From UBA4732 sp963823075 (GTDB lineage: Bacteria > Planctomycetota > Planctomycetia > Gemmatales > Gemmataceae): 64,000 bases of DNA. Both the position numbers and the translations under genes were made by a program. The notes below the pieces were generated by a model, which was given only the letters and a program-made list of their open reading frames with translations, was not told the DNA's origin and did no database searches. Shown here piece after piece: positions 1 to 7,744 of the stretch. Where the stretch lies: positions 62,001 to 126,000 of the forward strand of contig CAWGKE010000004.1 of assembly GCA_963823075.1 (NCBI GenBank), given 5' to 3'. The number at the start of each line of letters is the position of its first letter. Within the stretch, counting starts at the first letter, position 1.

Positions 1-703
1 CGAGGCTCAGCGCGTTCCAGGGCCGCTAGGCGGCCTGGGTTGTCGTGGTCCTTCACTGCCGCGATCAGAGCGGGTAGCCCGGCCCGAGCCTTGGGGCCGA
101 TCTTGCCAAGGGCCTGGGCGCTGGAGACTCGCACGTGGTCATCCGGATCCCGCAGCAACGGCATGAGGACTCCGACCGTCTTGTCTGCGAATGCCGCGCC
201 GAACAGGCCCAGGCCCCAGGCGGCGTTACTTCGCACCTTCGCCGATTCGTCCTGGAGCCGCTCGATCAGCGCCGGGATGGCGTCCGTGGCATGCGGGGGG
301 AAGTCCCACAACTCCCGGCAAGCGTCCCCGCGCACCCCCGCATCCGGATCGTGCAGGAGCGCCAGCAGCACGGGCAAGGCGGTCGGATCGTCCGGATCGA
401 TCATGCCAATTGCGCGTGCCGCATACATGCGGACAAACGGCTCCGGGTCGTCGAGGGCCTCATGGAGGGCGGGTAAGGCCGCGCGATACGCGCGACGGTA
501 TCTGGGATCCTTGTTGCCCAGGGACATCGCCGCCCCCTGCGCGTGGAGGCGTCGGGGCTCTTCAGTTGCGCGATCTTGTCGGGAAGCTTGGGATCGGGAT
601 CGTCTTGGGGCGACGCATTTTGTGCCACGGAATGATCTCCCAGCAAGCAGACGAGGCAGAAGGCGGCCAGCACATGGGCCTCCCTTCGGCGTGTCGTTCC
701 CAT
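1..703 (-). CDS. Secreted HEAT-repeat protein, partial, with a frame break
   Basis: The start ATG at 703 follows GGAGGG on the minus strand and opens a signal peptide with the core VLAAFCLVCLLGD ending near SVAQ. About 57 codons reach SPDASTRR, then the frame breaks at a run of five C (533-537). One more base there would rejoin the leader to a continuous series of HEAT-type helices (ALPALHEALDDPEPFVRMYA, then several repeats with DPDAGVRGDA and DPDDHVRVSS) that run off the window edge. HEAT repeats are protein-binding scaffolds. The partner and role cannot be told. The C-terminus is missing. The break is more likely a sequence error than a true pseudogene, because the distal frame stays open and repeat-like throughout. 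Confidence 0.7.
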
Positions 704-808
704 GTCATGATCCCTCCACGGCGATGGAACAGGTATTCCACACCCGCCCACACGTTTTTTGGTTAAGGACTTCACTGCCTCGCGCGGTGAAACCAGCCCC
801 CCTCACGG

Positions 809-1462
809 CTATCTTATTGTGTTGGTCGGGTTGCCGACGTTGTTGTTCGGGTTGGGGACGAATTCGTAAGGCGCCGGCATGGACGGCGGTGGGTTCCTCG
901 GGGTGCCCTCCTGGAGCAGGAAATACTCCTCGTCTGCCGGCCGCTGGTCCCAGCTTCCCTTATAATCGTAGTAGTCGAAGAGTTCCAGGAGGCACATCTG
1001 GAAATCCTCCTGCGGTTTGTTCCGTCTGGCCAGGTTGCCGACCCTCTGCTCCCACGAGGCACCCGTCGCCTGATTCAACACTTTATCCTGGGGGAAAATG
1101 TTGCCGGACGCCAGCGATCCAGGCCCGCCAAACTGGGCCCCGATGGCGTGCCCAGGGTCGTCGTGATCCCACCCGTTGACCTCCACCCAGTTTTGGGCGG
1201 CTGTGTTCACCTCGGTGCTGTTGTCTCGTGCATTTTTGGGCAGCACCTGGTCCTTATCGATCTTGATGAACGCCAAGGCGATGCGGTCGAATTTCTGGTT
1301 ATAGCTGTTCCCTGTAGACACGGCGGCCGCGCCTACCCCGATCTGGACCCGCATCTGCAGGGTGTCGTCCTTTTCCGTCCAGATCCAGACCATCGTGCCT
1401 TTCGGCACCATGCCGCAGAGGGTTTTCTCGAACTCCGTCGCCTCGACCGCGTTGCTCAGCAT
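809..1462 (-). CDS. DNA/RNA non-specific endonuclease domain protein (toxin-like)
   Basis: The 217-residue product carries DDPGHAIGAQFGGPG followed by NIFPQDKVLNQ and SWEQRV. This is the His-metal-finger signature of Endonuclea_NS_2-type nucleases, usually RGHxx...FGGPG...NxxPQ...N...W. Such domains often form the C-terminal toxin tip of polymorphic toxins. The tail after residue 180 is Pro/Asn-rich. The ATG at 1462 lies four bases from the inverted-repeat element at 1466-1683. An in-frame TAA inside that repeat comes just before it, so the protein may have lost an N-terminal delivery region. No immunity gene is obvious. The family call is fairly secure, while toxin function is inference. Confidence 0.65.
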   Translation of the reverse strand: MLSNAVEATEFEKTLCGMVPKGTMVWIWTEKDDTLQMRVQIGVGAAAVSTGNSYNQKFDRIALAFIKIDKDQVLPKNARDNSTEVNTAAQNWVEVNGWDHDDPGHAIGAQFGGPGSLASGNIFPQDKVLNQATGASWEQRVGNLARRNKPQEDFQMCLLELFDYYDYKGSWDQRPADEEYFLLQEGTPRNPPPSMPAPYEFVPNPNNNVGNPTNTIR

Positions 1463-1465
1463 CTT

Positions 1466-1683
1466 TAGGAGTTACGCATACCTGCGAGGTCCGCAATTGC
1501 CCTGCTTGTCCTAACTCAATGGCGAGCGTATACTTATGATGAGGGCAGAGGAACAGTCGTGATGCTCCGGCCAACACGCTGGTCCGCGACGACCGATGTC
1601 TTCCCTTCGCCATAAGTCCATATCACCATGAGGATTTCGATCAGGCCAATAATTTGCCACCTCGAAGGTGTGCGTAACTCCTA
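1466..1683. mobile_element. Small inverted-repeat element (MITE-like)
   Basis: The ends are GGAGTTACGCA at 1468 and its complement TGCGTAACTCC at 1671-1681. The repeat continues imperfectly inward (ACCTGCGAGGT against ACCTTCGAGGT), giving about 22 of 24 matching terminal bases. TA flanks both sides, which fits a TA target duplication. The interior (about 170 bases) has no convincing coding sequence. The element lies exactly between two outward-facing reading frames that both start just outside it, and each end places a TAA in the frame of its neighbour. It is best read as a non-autonomous element or the internally deleted remains of an IS. Confidence 0.7.
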
Positions 1684-1686
1684 GAT

Positions 1687-2529
1687 GTGTCTGCCAAGGT
1701 GATATTCAAGAAATACTTCGAGGGCTCGCCACCGTTCGGTGGCGACAAGAAAACCAAGAAGGTCGAGTTTCCAGACGCCTTCGCCTTCGGGGCCTTGGAG
1801 GCCTGGAGTGCGGCGAACAAGGATGCCAAGGTTTACGTGGTTAGCAGGGACGGGGACTGGAAGCAGATGTGTGCGGGTCACGCATCGCTCATCTGGGTTG
1901 CCCGCCTCGAAGAGCTGTTGCAGCACTTTACGGACACCGAGACCAGGTTCGCGATCAAGAAGGGGCTAGAGGAGCGGCGCGAGGAGCTGGTAGAGATGCT
2001 CTGCGCCGAGTCCGAGGACCTGGACGTCTACCTCGGCGGAGACATGCTCATCGAAGGCGAGGTCGATGGCTACGAGATCCTCGGCCTGGACATCGTGGAC
2101 TTCAACGTCGTGGAGATAAAGGATGGCGAGGCATCCGTGAGCGTGCTCTGCGAGGTCTCGGTCAGCGCCTATGTGGCCGCCGAGGACCCGGACTCGTGGG
2201 TTAAAGATTCCGAGACCAAGAACGTCCACTATATGTTCCGGATTGGCGGCACGGTCGCACGGACCGTGGAGAAGACGGCCGAGGCTACGGTGAAGTACGA
2301 CAAGGAGAACCCCGAGCAGGTCACGGTTGAGAGCGTCGAGTTCGAGGACAACAGTGTTGAACTCTTCGTGGAGGAGGAGGAGCTGGAACGGGTCGATGAT
2401 AACGACTACCCCTACGACTGGGAGCCGCCGGACATGGAGCCGCCGGACATGGAGCCGCCGGACATGGAGCCGCCGGACATGGAGCCGCCGGACATGGAGC
2501 CGCCGGACATGGAGCCGCCGGATGGGTAA
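1687..2529 (+). CDS. PIN-domain (DUF4935-like) protein, N-terminally truncated
   Basis: The first 65 residues (PPFGGDKKTKKVEFPDAF, then VYVVSRDGDW) match the C-terminal half of DUF4935-type PIN nucleases, which have an E-F-P-D-A-F motif and a later S-x-D-x-D-W. The N-terminal half with the first catalytic Asp is absent. Upstream the frame hits a TAA inside the inverted-repeat element, so the GTG at 1687 is only the first available start after truncation. A long acidic middle follows, then a tail of seven EPPD(M/G) units. The remnant would lack an intact active site. It may still be translated, but the DNA shows a disrupted gene. Confidence 0.65.
   Translation: MSAKVIFKKYFEGSPPFGGDKKTKKVEFPDAFAFGALEAWSAANKDAKVYVVSRDGDWKQMCAGHASLIWVARLEELLQHFTDTETRFAIKKGLEERREELVEMLCAESEDLDVYLGGDMLIEGEVDGYEILGLDIVDFNVVEIKDGEASVSVLCEVSVSAYVAAEDPDSWVKDSETKNVHYMFRIGGTVARTVEKTAEATVKYDKENPEQVTVESVEFEDNSVELFVEEEELERVDDNDYPYDWEPPDMEPPDMEPPDMEPPDMEPPDMEPPDMEPPDG
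2422..2526 (+). repeat. Seven 15-bp tandem repeats inside a CDS
   Basis: The unit gagccgccggacatg is repeated essentially without change, encoding EPPDM six times and ending EPPDG just before the stop. The near-identity of the DNA, not only of the protein, indicates recent slippage expansion. It is a likely length-variable locus between strains. Confidence 0.92.
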
Positions 2530-2653
2530 CGCTCAGGTGCAAGCCGGCCGAACTAGATGTTACAGGAGACCGGCCACGCGAGGGAAGTTCCATCCTGATT
2601 GTGCGCTTTTGCACGCGTGAGCCGGCTGCCGGGGTTGGTGGTTGGCCTGGGCT

Positions 2654-3109
2654 TCAATTCAGCACCACGAACGGGCTGACGGTGGTGGACCCGTCTTGCA
2701 GGGTGATCGGCTTCTCGATCCAGGGCTGGCCGTCGGTGCGGCGCGTGACGCGGAATGTGACCTGGTTTTTCAGGAAGTTCACGTGGTCGCTGGCGGAGAT
2801 CGTCAGCGTCGCGCGGTCGCCGATCAGGTAGTAGAGCGGGTCGATCAGGATCAGGTCGCCCTTCGTCCCCAGCGGCGGCAGCTTCTCCGAGCAGTACATC
2901 GGGAAGCCCAGCAGCGACCATTTCCGCCGACGCGGCCGGACGTGCGGATCTTGGCCGGTGCCGAAGAGTACGCCGCGCGATGTGCTGTCCTTGAACTGTA
3001 GCACGGCGCTCGGGCAATGCACCCAGACGCCACTGGCCTGGATGAAGGCGCAGATTTCGTGCTGGATCTGCGGCGTCAGCGTGTGGCGGGGCTTACGCCA
3101 GGCCGCCAT
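2654..3109 (-). CDS. HK97-type phage major capsid protein, C-terminal remnant
   Basis: The 151 residues resemble the last third of HK97-fold capsid proteins: CPSAVLQFKD, LLGFPMYCSEKLPPLGTKGD, YYLIGDR, DHVNFLKNQVTFRV, then DGQPW and the end TVSPFVVLN. A full protein is usually about 300-420 residues, so the N-terminal two thirds and any prohead protease or delta domain are missing. No other capsid, portal or tail gene lies nearby. The first Met at 3109 is arbitrary. It is best seen as a fossil of a prophage. Confidence 0.7.
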   Translation of the reverse strand: MAAWRKPRHTLTPQIQHEICAFIQASGVWVHCPSAVLQFKDSTSRGVLFGTGQDPHVRPRRRKWSLLGFPMYCSEKLPPLGTKGDLILIDPLYYLIGDRATLTISASDHVNFLKNQVTFRVTRRTDGQPWIEKPITLQDGSTTVSPFVVLN

Positions 3110-3543
3110 AGTCTACCATCGGCATCCATATTCGACTTCCCAGATCCCCATTCGGTATGGTACGAAATATCCCTGGAGGCGTGTCTCGCGCCGGCCCGGC
3201 GGCCGTAGGAGTCGAACGCAGCGTGCGACGAGGCGCCAGCGCCGGACAACGCTGATGAGCGCCTCGGAGTGTAAGGCCGACACACCCCTGTCGCGCGCCG
3301 TGTCGGCCTTACGGCCTTACTCCCGAGGCGGCAAGTCGGCCAGATTCGAGAAACCCCGCTGGCCGTCTCGCCTCGTGGATGTTAAAATAGGCAAGAAGAG
3401 AAGAACGCGCAAGTTCCGGCGCAACGGCCGGATCGGATTGTAACAAGGGGAGGAGGAAACCAGTCGGATGGATTGTGTCCAGCTTTGCCGGCGGGGCACA
3501 ATGGAGGCTGGAAAGCCGCGTTCAGGCCCGGGGAGTCCATCCG
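3110..3543. other. Non-coding stretch with one long hairpin
   Basis: No frame here has credible codon use or a recognisable product. The only clear structure is the hairpin at 3261-3329, annotated separately. A weak promoter or leader for the gene starting at 3544 may lie near the end, but no clear boxes are seen. Confidence 0.5.
3261..3329. repeat. Long imperfect inverted repeat
   Basis: The left arm GCCTCGGAGTGTAAGGCCGA (from 3261) pairs with the right arm ending ACTCCCGAGGC at 3329, and GTGTCGGCCTTAC forms the inner part. The arm core GTAAGGCCGACAC is perfectly inverted. It has no T-run, so it is more likely a mobile palindromic repeat than a simple terminator. Confidence 0.6.
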
Positions 3544-4389
3544 ATGACGGCCTGCGTTCCCTGGTGTTGTCTTGCCGCAACCATCGCGTCTGCCCCCGCG
3601 TCGGAGGAGCCGGCCGCGCCGAAGCCGGTCGTGCTGCTGGCGGGGACCGACGAATACAAGGTGGCCAAGGGGACGGAGGCCGTTTACGAGGGCGTCATCG
3701 ACAACAACCCCGCCGACGGCACGATCGGCAAGCCGACGCGCTTCAACGCCTACCGCTTCACGGGCAAGGACGCTGACGGCAAGGAATTCGTCCGCGAGTT
3801 GTACGTGCCGCGTAAGGCGTTCCTGCTGGCGGCGTTCGTCGGCAAGCGCGTGCGGGTGACGGGCAAATTCGCCGACACCACGGCGGACGGCAAGGTGCAT
3901 TCGGAATTGTGGCCGGCCCAGGTGGAAGAAATCGCCGTGGCCGTGGCGCCGCCCCTGCCTGACGGCGTCCATGCTCGCTGCGGTTGGCAGCCGGACGAGG
4001 CGCGGAAGCTCGGCAAGCGCGTGCTGGTCTACCACAGCGGCCAGGAGCTGGCCCGGGCGCTGCGGATGAGCGGCGACGATGTGGAGGCGGCCGCGACCGA
4101 AATGATCGGCCGGAAGCTGGACGCGCCGGGCATCGACTGGAACAAACAGATGATCGTCACCGTCGCGGCCGGCCTTCGCGGCGCCGACGTGGACCGCCTT
4201 GCTGTGACGCGGGTGGAAGTAAAGGACAAGACGATGACGGTCTTCTACCGGCTGTCGGCCGGTCGCGGGGTGGGCGGCTTCGGCTGCCCGGCCGAGACGG
4301 TGCTGGTGGACCGCATCGACGGTGCGGTTGGCGCCGAGGAAGAACCGGCCGCGCCCGCGTCCCCCAAAGCATCGGAGCCGCGACCGTAA
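3544..4389 (+). CDS. Secreted protein with PrcB-like C-terminal domain
   Basis: The ATG at 3544 is preceded by GGGGAG and opens a short leader, MTACVPWCCLAATIASAPA, so the longer upstream frame was not used. Residues 30-130 form an OB-like region (KVAKGTEAVYEGVI, GKRVRVTGKF). Residues about 185-250 (DWNKQMIVTVAAGLRGAD, then VEVKDKTMTVFYRL) resemble the PrcB_C/protease-inhibitor-like fold of secreted planctomycete proteins. The last codons SEPRP and the stop TAA are supplied by the palindromic repeat at 4375-4432, so the original C-terminus may have been altered by the repeat landing there. Function is unknown. Confidence 0.6.
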   Translation: MTACVPWCCLAATIASAPASEEPAAPKPVVLLAGTDEYKVAKGTEAVYEGVIDNNPADGTIGKPTRFNAYRFTGKDADGKEFVRELYVPRKAFLLAAFVGKRVRVTGKFADTTADGKVHSELWPAQVEEIAVAVAPPLPDGVHARCGWQPDEARKLGKRVLVYHSGQELARALRMSGDDVEAAATEMIGRKLDAPGIDWNKQMIVTVAAGLRGADVDRLAVTRVEVKDKTMTVFYRLSAGRGVGGFGCPAETVLVDRIDGAVGAEEEPAAPASPKASEPRP

Positions 4390-4432
4390 GGGAGCGTTTT
4401 TCTCCAAAACCGCTCCCTTACGGTCGCGGCTC
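4375..4432. repeat. Palindromic repeat, family A
   Basis: The arms are GAGCCGCGACCGTAAGGGAG and its complement, around a T/A-rich centre. Related copies lie at 38628-38687 and, split by an IS, at 6379-6390 with 7374-7387. It overlaps the end of the preceding gene and can also fold as a terminator-like hairpin. Confidence 0.9.
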
Positions 4433-4479
4433 TGACCCCGTTGTTCTTTCGAGCGTCCCAACGTGAAAGGAGCCTTCCG

Positions 4480-4947
4480 ATGCGCTATGTCTCATTGCTG
4501 GGTTTGCTGGCGGTCGTCGGCCTGGCCGTCCCGGTCGGGGCGGACGTGTACGTGCGGGCGCCGTTCGTGAACATCCACGTCGGCCAGCCGCCGCTGCTGC
4601 TGCCGCTGCCGCCGACCGTGGCGTACCCCGGCGATCCGCCGCCGGTGCCGCTGCCGCCGGCCGAGCTTGTCAACGCTCCGCACGTGCTGGGTCCCGCGGC
4701 ACCCGGCGTCGTGGTGCGGCCGCCTACGCTGGAGGAGTTCGCGGCGTCGTTCCAGCCGGCCCCCGGACACTACGAAGTCGTGCTGCTGAACCCGGAGACG
4801 TGCTGCCCGGTGAAGGTCTGCTTCACCCTGCCGTGCGGCTGCCCCAAGGTCCGGGTGCATGACAAGTCGCTCGTCTTCCACTACGGGCTGCTCGACAACG
4901 TGTCCATCCGCTTCCACCATGATGGGAGCGTGGCGGTGAAGGATTGA
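4480..4947 (+). CDS. Secreted hypothetical protein, Pro-rich
   Basis: The ATG at 4480 follows GAAAGGAG and begins the clear signal peptide MRYVSLLGLLAVVGLAVPVGA. The 155-residue product has a Pro/Leu-rich linker (residues 35-65). A compact C-terminal half holds four Cys (ETCCPVKVCFTLPCGCPKV), which may form disulphides after export or bind metal. The very end, VSIRFHHDGSVAVKD, looks like a beta hairpin. No known family is recognised beyond similar planctomycete secreted proteins. It is a single gene bounded by palindromic repeats on both sides. Confidence 0.7.
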   Translation: MRYVSLLGLLAVVGLAVPVGADVYVRAPFVNIHVGQPPLLLPLPPTVAYPGDPPPVPLPPAELVNAPHVLGPAAPGVVVRPPTLEEFAASFQPAPGHYEVVLLNPETCCPVKVCFTLPCGCPKVRVHDKSLVFHYGLLDNVSIRFHHDGSVAVKD

Positions 4948-4956
4948 ATACAGGAC

Positions 4957-5043
4957 GGCGAGCGGCGCGGCGTAAGCCCGCCGGTGCAGCACCTTGTCAG
5001 CGATGGCATTCTGCACCAGCGGGCTTACGCCGCGCCGCTCGCC
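4957..5043. repeat. Palindromic repeat, family B
   Basis: GGCGAGCGGCGCGGCGTAAG (from 4957) is mirrored by CTTACGCCGCGCCGCTCGCC ending at 5043, with GCCCGCCGGTGCAG inside. It is related in core sequence to the hairpin at 24511-24580. It sits directly after a stop codon and may act as a terminator. Confidence 0.88.
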
Positions 5044-5104
5044 ACTGTCACCCGACTCCTGTATACTCCCGGCATCGTGCCCGCGAACCAGGAGTCCCGC
5101 ACCC

Positions 5105-6370
5105 ATGCAGCGCACCCTCTCCGCCGTCGCGCTCGGCCTGCTCGGCGCTGCGGCCGTCCGCGCCGAGTTCCCCGACGTGTCGAAGCTGCCGTCGCATCCC
5201 GACCTGCCCGATCCGCTGGTGATGTTCAACGGCGACCACGTCACGTCCAAGGAACAGTGGGTCGAAAAGCGCCGGCCCGAATTGAAGGCGCTCTTCCAGT
5301 TCTACATGTACGGCGAGGCGCCGCCCGCGCCGGACAAGGTCGATGCGACGGTCGAGCGCGTGGATCCCAAGGCGTTCGGCGGCAAGGCAACGCTGAAGGA
5401 GGTTACGATCTCCTTCGGCCCTCCGGATACGCCGAAAATCCATTTGCTGCTCGTCGTCCCCAACGCCCGCAAGTCGCCGGCGCCGGTCTTCGTCGGCATG
5501 AACTTCCACGGCAACCACACCTTGGTCAACGACCCGACCGTGCGCTTGCCGACGGCGTGGATGCCGGCCGGCGCCCCGGGCGTGAAGGACAACCGCGCGA
5601 CCGACGCCGGCCGCGGCACGGAGATCGACGTGTGGGCGCTGGAGCAGTCGATCGACCGCGGCTACGCCGTGGCGACGTTCTACTGCGGCGACGTCGATCC
5701 CGACCGCTCCGACGTGCGGGAGGGAATTCAGCCGCACCTCCGCAAGAAAGGCGAGGAAGCCGGTCCCCACGACTGGGGCACGATCGCCGCCTGGGCGTGG
5801 GGCATATCGCGGGCGGTGGACTACCTGCGCACCGACAAGGATCTGGATAAGGACAAAATCGCCGTGGTCGGCCATTCGCGCCTGGGCAAGACGGCGATCC
5901 TGGCCGGGGCGTTCGACGAGCGCATCGCGCTGGTGATCCCGCTCCAGGCCGGCTGCGGCGGCACGGCGCCGAGCCGCACCCAATCCCGCGACGCCGAGAC
6001 GGTCAAGATCATCAACGACCACTTCCCGCATTGGTTCGACGCCACGTTCAAGGAATTCAACGACCAGACGGACAAGCTGCCGTTCGACCAGAACTGTCTG
6101 GCCGCGCTGGTGGCGCCGCGGCCGCTGCTGTACTGCTGTGCGGTCGAAGACAAGTGGGCCAACCCGGAGGGACAGTTCGAGATGCTCAAGTCCGCCGACT
6201 CCGTGTACCGTCTGCTGGGGGCCGGCGGATTGGAGACGAAACAGATGCCGGAAGTCGGCCAGTTGAGCGACGGCACGCTCGGCTATTACATCCGTCCCGG
6301 CAAGCACTCGATGACGAAGGGGGACTGGAAGGTGTTTCTGGATTACGCGGACAAGCACTTCGGCACGTGA
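5105..6370 (+). CDS. Secreted CE15-like glucuronoyl/acetyl esterase
   Basis: The 421-residue alpha/beta hydrolase has a signal peptide, MQRTLSAVALGLLGAAAVRA. Key features are the nucleophile motif GHSRLGK (residues about 257-263), the core strand VFVGMNFHGNH, the region AWAWGISRAVDYL just before the nucleophile, and a late KHSM as the probable catalytic His. G-x-S-R-x-G is typical of carbohydrate esterase family 15, which cleaves ester links between lignin and glucuronoxylan, but related planctomycete proteins have other ester substrates. Secretion fits a role in polysaccharide breakdown. It is a single gene, followed by the palindrome that holds an IS. Confidence 0.75.
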   Translation: MQRTLSAVALGLLGAAAVRAEFPDVSKLPSHPDLPDPLVMFNGDHVTSKEQWVEKRRPELKALFQFYMYGEAPPAPDKVDATVERVDPKAFGGKATLKEVTISFGPPDTPKIHLLLVVPNARKSPAPVFVGMNFHGNHTLVNDPTVRLPTAWMPAGAPGVKDNRATDAGRGTEIDVWALEQSIDRGYAVATFYCGDVDPDRSDVREGIQPHLRKKGEEAGPHDWGTIAAWAWGISRAVDYLRTDKDLDKDKIAVVGHSRLGKTAILAGAFDERIALVIPLQAGCGGTAPSRTQSRDAETVKIINDHFPHWFDATFKEFNDQTDKLPFDQNCLAALVAPRPLLYCCAVEDKWANPEGQFEMLKSADSVYRLLGAGGLETKQMPEVGQLSDGTLGYYIRPGKHSMTKGDWKVFLDYADKHFGT

Positions 6371-6390
6371 GCGTCGGGGCCGCGACCGTA

Positions 6391-7373
6391 AGAGCAAATT
6401 GCAGGCGCGGCTGCAAGGCTTGTCAGGAGAAGGAGTTGGCGTTCATAATAACCTTTGACGTAACCCGTCGGAGGTTGTTTCATGGAACACGAACTCTGGC
6501 TCTCCTTCGAGCGGCAGCTGGGGCGGCTGTCAACGCCTTTCCGCCCCCACTGTACCTTCCAGGACCGGGACATCGTCCGGGTCTTCTACTGGGCCGCCCT
6601 GCACGACCGCCCCACCTGCTGGGCTTGTGACAAGAGGAACTGGCCGTTGCACGCCCGCAAGAAGCCACTCCCCTCGCCCTCGGTGATGTCGCGTCGGCTC
6701 CGCAGCCCCTCGGTTCTGGACCTGTTGGGACATCTGGCGCGAGACGTTCTGGACCCGCAAGGCGACCCGCCGTTGCTCTGGCTGGTCGATGGCAAGGGCC
6801 TGCCCATCGGCGGCGCCTCCGGCGACCGCCAGGCCGGCTACGGCAGGGCCGCCGCCGGCAAGGCCAAGGGCTACAAGCTGCACGCCCTGGTCGGCTGCGA
6901 CGGCTCGCTGCCCCTCTGGCGTCTGGCCCCGATGAACAAGGACGAACGCGTCATGGCCCGGCGGATGATCCGGCAGGCCGAGATCCAAGGCTACGTGGTG
7001 GGCGACGCCGCCTTCGACGACAATCAACTGCACGACGCCTGTGGGGCCAAGGGGGACCTCCAGTTGGTGACGCCCCGACGCTACAAGAATGCCAAAGGTC
7101 TGGGCCACCACCGGCACAGCCCGGGCCGGTTGCGCGGCCTGGAAATCCTGGACAGCCCGTTCCCCGCGTTCGGGCGCGGCCTGCTGAAAGGGCGGCAGGC
7201 GATCGAACGCTACTTCGGGAACCTGACCAGCTTCGGCGGCGGCTTGGCGCCGTTGCCGGCGTGGGTGCGGACGTACCGCCGCGTCCACCGCTGGGTCCAG
7301 GCCAAACTGATCTTTAACGCCCTCCGAATGCAATTGAGAAAACAGACTTACGTCGCTTGATGCAATTTGCTCT
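6391..7373 (+). mobile_element. Insertion sequence, 983 bp, one transposase
   Basis: Perfect 13-bp ends AGAGCAAATTGCA (6391-6403) and its complement (7361-7373) enclose one transposase. TA flanks both sides. The flanks are the two arms of a family A palindrome (left CCGCGACCGTA, right TACGGTCGCGG), so the element sits at the centre of a pre-existing repeat. The element looks intact. Confidence 0.85.
6482..7360 (+). CDS. DDE transposase (IS4/IS5-superfamily type)
   Basis: The 292-residue transposase has an ATG preceded by CGGAGG. The acidic triad is visible as D in LVDGKGLP, D in VVGDAAFDDN and E in RQAIERYFGNL, which is the Y-(2)-R-like spacing of IS4/IS5-related DDE enzymes. An N-terminal region (HCTFQDRDIVRVFYW) is the probable DNA-binding part. 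The gene fills the element between its terminal repeats and has no frame break, so the element may still be active. The exact IS family cannot be fixed from sequence alone. Confidence 0.8.
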   Translation: MEHELWLSFERQLGRLSTPFRPHCTFQDRDIVRVFYWAALHDRPTCWACDKRNWPLHARKKPLPSPSVMSRRLRSPSVLDLLGHLARDVLDPQGDPPLLWLVDGKGLPIGGASGDRQAGYGRAAAGKAKGYKLHALVGCDGSLPLWRLAPMNKDERVMARRMIRQAEIQGYVVGDAAFDDNQLHDACGAKGDLQLVTPRRYKNAKGLGHHRHSPGRLRGLEILDSPFPAFGRGLLKGRQAIERYFGNLTSFGGGLAPLPAWVRTYRRVHRWVQAKLIFNALRMQLRKQTYVA

Positions 7374-7408
7374 TACGGTCGCGGCTCGGACAGTCGCGGC
7401 TCCGACGC

Positions 7409-7738
7409 TCAGCGGTAATCCTCCCGCGGCGGACAGAACACGTCCAGCGCCCGCACCGGCTCGTCCAGCGCCTGGACGCGGTGCCGGACGCCGCCGGGGA
7501 TGCGGTACAGGTCGCCCGGCTGCAACGTCTTTTCCTCGCCGCCGATCACGAACACCGCCCGGCCTTGCAGCACCAAGCCGACCTGCTCGTGCGGATGGGC
7601 GTGTTCCTCCACCACCGCCCGCGGGGCGATGTCCACCACCGAAAGCATCATCTTGTCCGCGGCGCAGGTGCGGATATCGACGCCGGGGAAGATGGTGTGG
7701 CGGCTGCACTCGGACGGTTCAGGAAAATAGCGGCTCAT
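7409..7738 (-). CDS. Cupin-domain protein
   Basis: The 109-residue single-domain cupin shows motif 1 as EEHAHPHEQVGLVLQGRA (metal ligands H, H, E) and motif 2 as PGDLYRIPGGVRHRV (final His). Small cupins of this form act as metal-binding sugar or quercetinase-like proteins or as ligand sensors, and the substrate is not evident. The start ATG at 7738 follows GAGG and lies only six bases past the stop of the STN-domain gene, so the two are probably one transcript read leftwards. Confidence 0.8.
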   Translation of the reverse strand: MSRYFPEPSECSRHTIFPGVDIRTCAADKMMLSVVDIAPRAVVEEHAHPHEQVGLVLQGRAVFVIGGEEKTLQPGDLYRIPGGVRHRVQALDEPVRALDVFCPPREDYR

Positions 7739-7744
7739 CGCGCC

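Noticed and set aside
1148..1613. Short frames on both strands through the inverted-repeat element
   Set aside because: They cross the element boundary and have no recognisable composition.
2422..2526. CRISPR or mobile repeat array
   Set aside because: The 15-bp units are contiguous and in frame with the gene, so it is a coding tandem repeat.
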